Part shown: positions 15,331 through 15,764 of the stretch, piece after piece
Numbering within the stretch: the first letter of the stretch is position 1
How the letters are laid out: each line of letters opens with the position of its first letter
Origin: VBAS01 sp035318985
GTDB taxonomy: Bacteria; Bacteroidota; Bacteroidia; Chitinophagales; Chitinophagaceae
NCBI GenBank assembly: GCA_035318985.1
Contig: DATHDP010000001.1
Span: 1-15,764, forward strand
Length of the DNA: 15,764 bases
Direction: 5' to 3'
Notes under the pieces: generated by a model
What the model saw: only the letters and a program-made list of their open reading frames with translations
Told to the model about the DNA's origin: nothing
Databases searched by the model: none
Made by a program: the position numbers and the translations under genes

Positions 15331-15549
15331 ATGAATTATCAGGAGGAATACAAAGACGAGCTTCAGAAAGTACACGACAGGGACTTTTCTTACAATTGGA
15401 CATCTTCCTCGGCATTTTTATTCTATCTGCAGGTGGCTTGTATTGTAGCTTTTGTTTTAGGCGGTTGTTATATGCTTTATTCCAAGCGTTTCGACAAGCC
15501 TGAAGTAAAAGTGCAGGAAAGCACCTTATACACTCCCAAATACAAATAA
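15331..15549 (+). CDS. Small single-pass membrane protein, unknown function
   Basis: A 72-residue protein with an acidic and polar N-terminus (NYQEEYKDELQKVHDRDF), one hydrophobic helix (about 27-50, SAFLFYLQVACIVAFVLGGCYMLY) and a C-terminal tail KRFDKPEVKVQESTLYTPKYK. The basic residues just after the helix suggest that the tail is cytoplasmic. I recognise no family. It is supported as real by its own promoter element 18 bp upstream, by a sensible membrane-protein layout, and by lying between two plus-strand genes with no overlap. It follows the glycosyltransferase by 49 bp. Confidence 0.72.
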   Translation: MNYQEEYKDELQKVHDRDFSYNWTSSSAFLFYLQVACIVAFVLGGCYMLYSKRFDKPEVKVQESTLYTPKYK

Positions 15550-15585
15550 GGGGTTCAAAAATTTTTTTCAAAAGGGCTCGTTGCT

Positions 15586-15593
15586 TATTTTTG
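15586..15593 (+). promoter_or_regulatory. Promoter -7 element of tRNA-Gly
   Basis: TATTTTTG lies 35 bp before the tRNA 5' end, within the repeated 12-mer CTTATTTTTGCA. A T tract at 15562-15568 lies about 20 bp upstream and may take the place of a -33 element. Confidence 0.6.
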
Positions 15594-15628
15594 CAGCCCT
15601 CTAGTTCTTTTATTGATTAAGTAAACAA

Positions 15629-15701
<73 letters not shown>

Positions 15702-15707
15702 CATAAG

Positions 15708-15737
15708 TCCATCAGTTCTCGCTGGTGGATTTTTTTT
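15708..15737 (+). terminator. Terminator of tRNA-Gly
   Basis: An 8-bp stem, TCCATCAG (15708-15715) with CTGGTGGA (15722-15729), one T-G pair, loop TTCTCG, followed by eight T (15730-15737). It lies 6 bp after the tRNA, the same distance as for tRNA-Leu. Confidence 0.88.
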
Positions 15738-15764
15738 CTTTGATCGGGCCTTCATAAATAGAAA

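Overview
The window is AT-rich and reads as a chromosomal segment of a Bacteroidota bacterium, most likely from the Chitinophagaceae or a close relative. The signs are a PorQ-type protein of the type IX secretion system, several signal-peptide beta-barrel proteins ending in aromatic residues, promoter -7 elements of the form TAnnTTTG in place of sigma70-type -10 boxes, few Shine-Dalgarno sequences, and tRNA genes without an encoded CCA. The taxonomic call is inference from these features.

Layout. 1-2218 (+): the 3' end of a YkuE-like metallophosphoesterase, then two outer-membrane beta-barrel proteins, closed by a strong terminator with a UACG tetraloop. 2325-6682 (+): Lon protease with a visible promoter, PorQ (TTG start), and a META-domain protein. 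10734-6706 (-): a compact gene row of a small lipoprotein, a UbiA-like membrane protein (TTG start), an M42 aminopeptidase with its own promoter, a 55-residue membrane peptide, and a two-domain methyltransferase whose start overlaps the peptide's stop. 10760-11770 (+): a LuxE-like acyl-activating protein carrying a perfect 19-bp inverted repeat inside its reading frame. It converges on an APH/NahK-type kinase (12813-11767, -), overlapping it by 4 nt. 14197-12912 (-): an orphan sensor histidine kinase followed by tRNA-Leu(GAG) and its terminator. 14231-15737 (+): a GT2 glycosyltransferase (TTG start), a 72-residue membrane protein, then tRNA-Gly(GCC) with its promoter and terminator.

How the genes relate. 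Much of the window concerns the cell envelope: barrels, PorQ, the lipoprotein, the UbiA-like protein, GT2, the small membrane proteins and the histidine kinase. Lon is cytosolic protein quality control. The least ordinary parts are (i) the protein-coding palindrome in the LuxE-like gene, whose two strands encode nearly the same peptide; (ii) the previously easy-to-miss 55-residue gene with an IDPGSGSY motif, coupled by TAATG to a methyltransferase with a kinase-like N-terminal half; and (iii) a UbiA-like enzyme that keeps only one of its two Asp motifs. No CRISPR array, insertion sequence, phage or defence system was recognised. No gene-free stretch longer than 300 bases exists.
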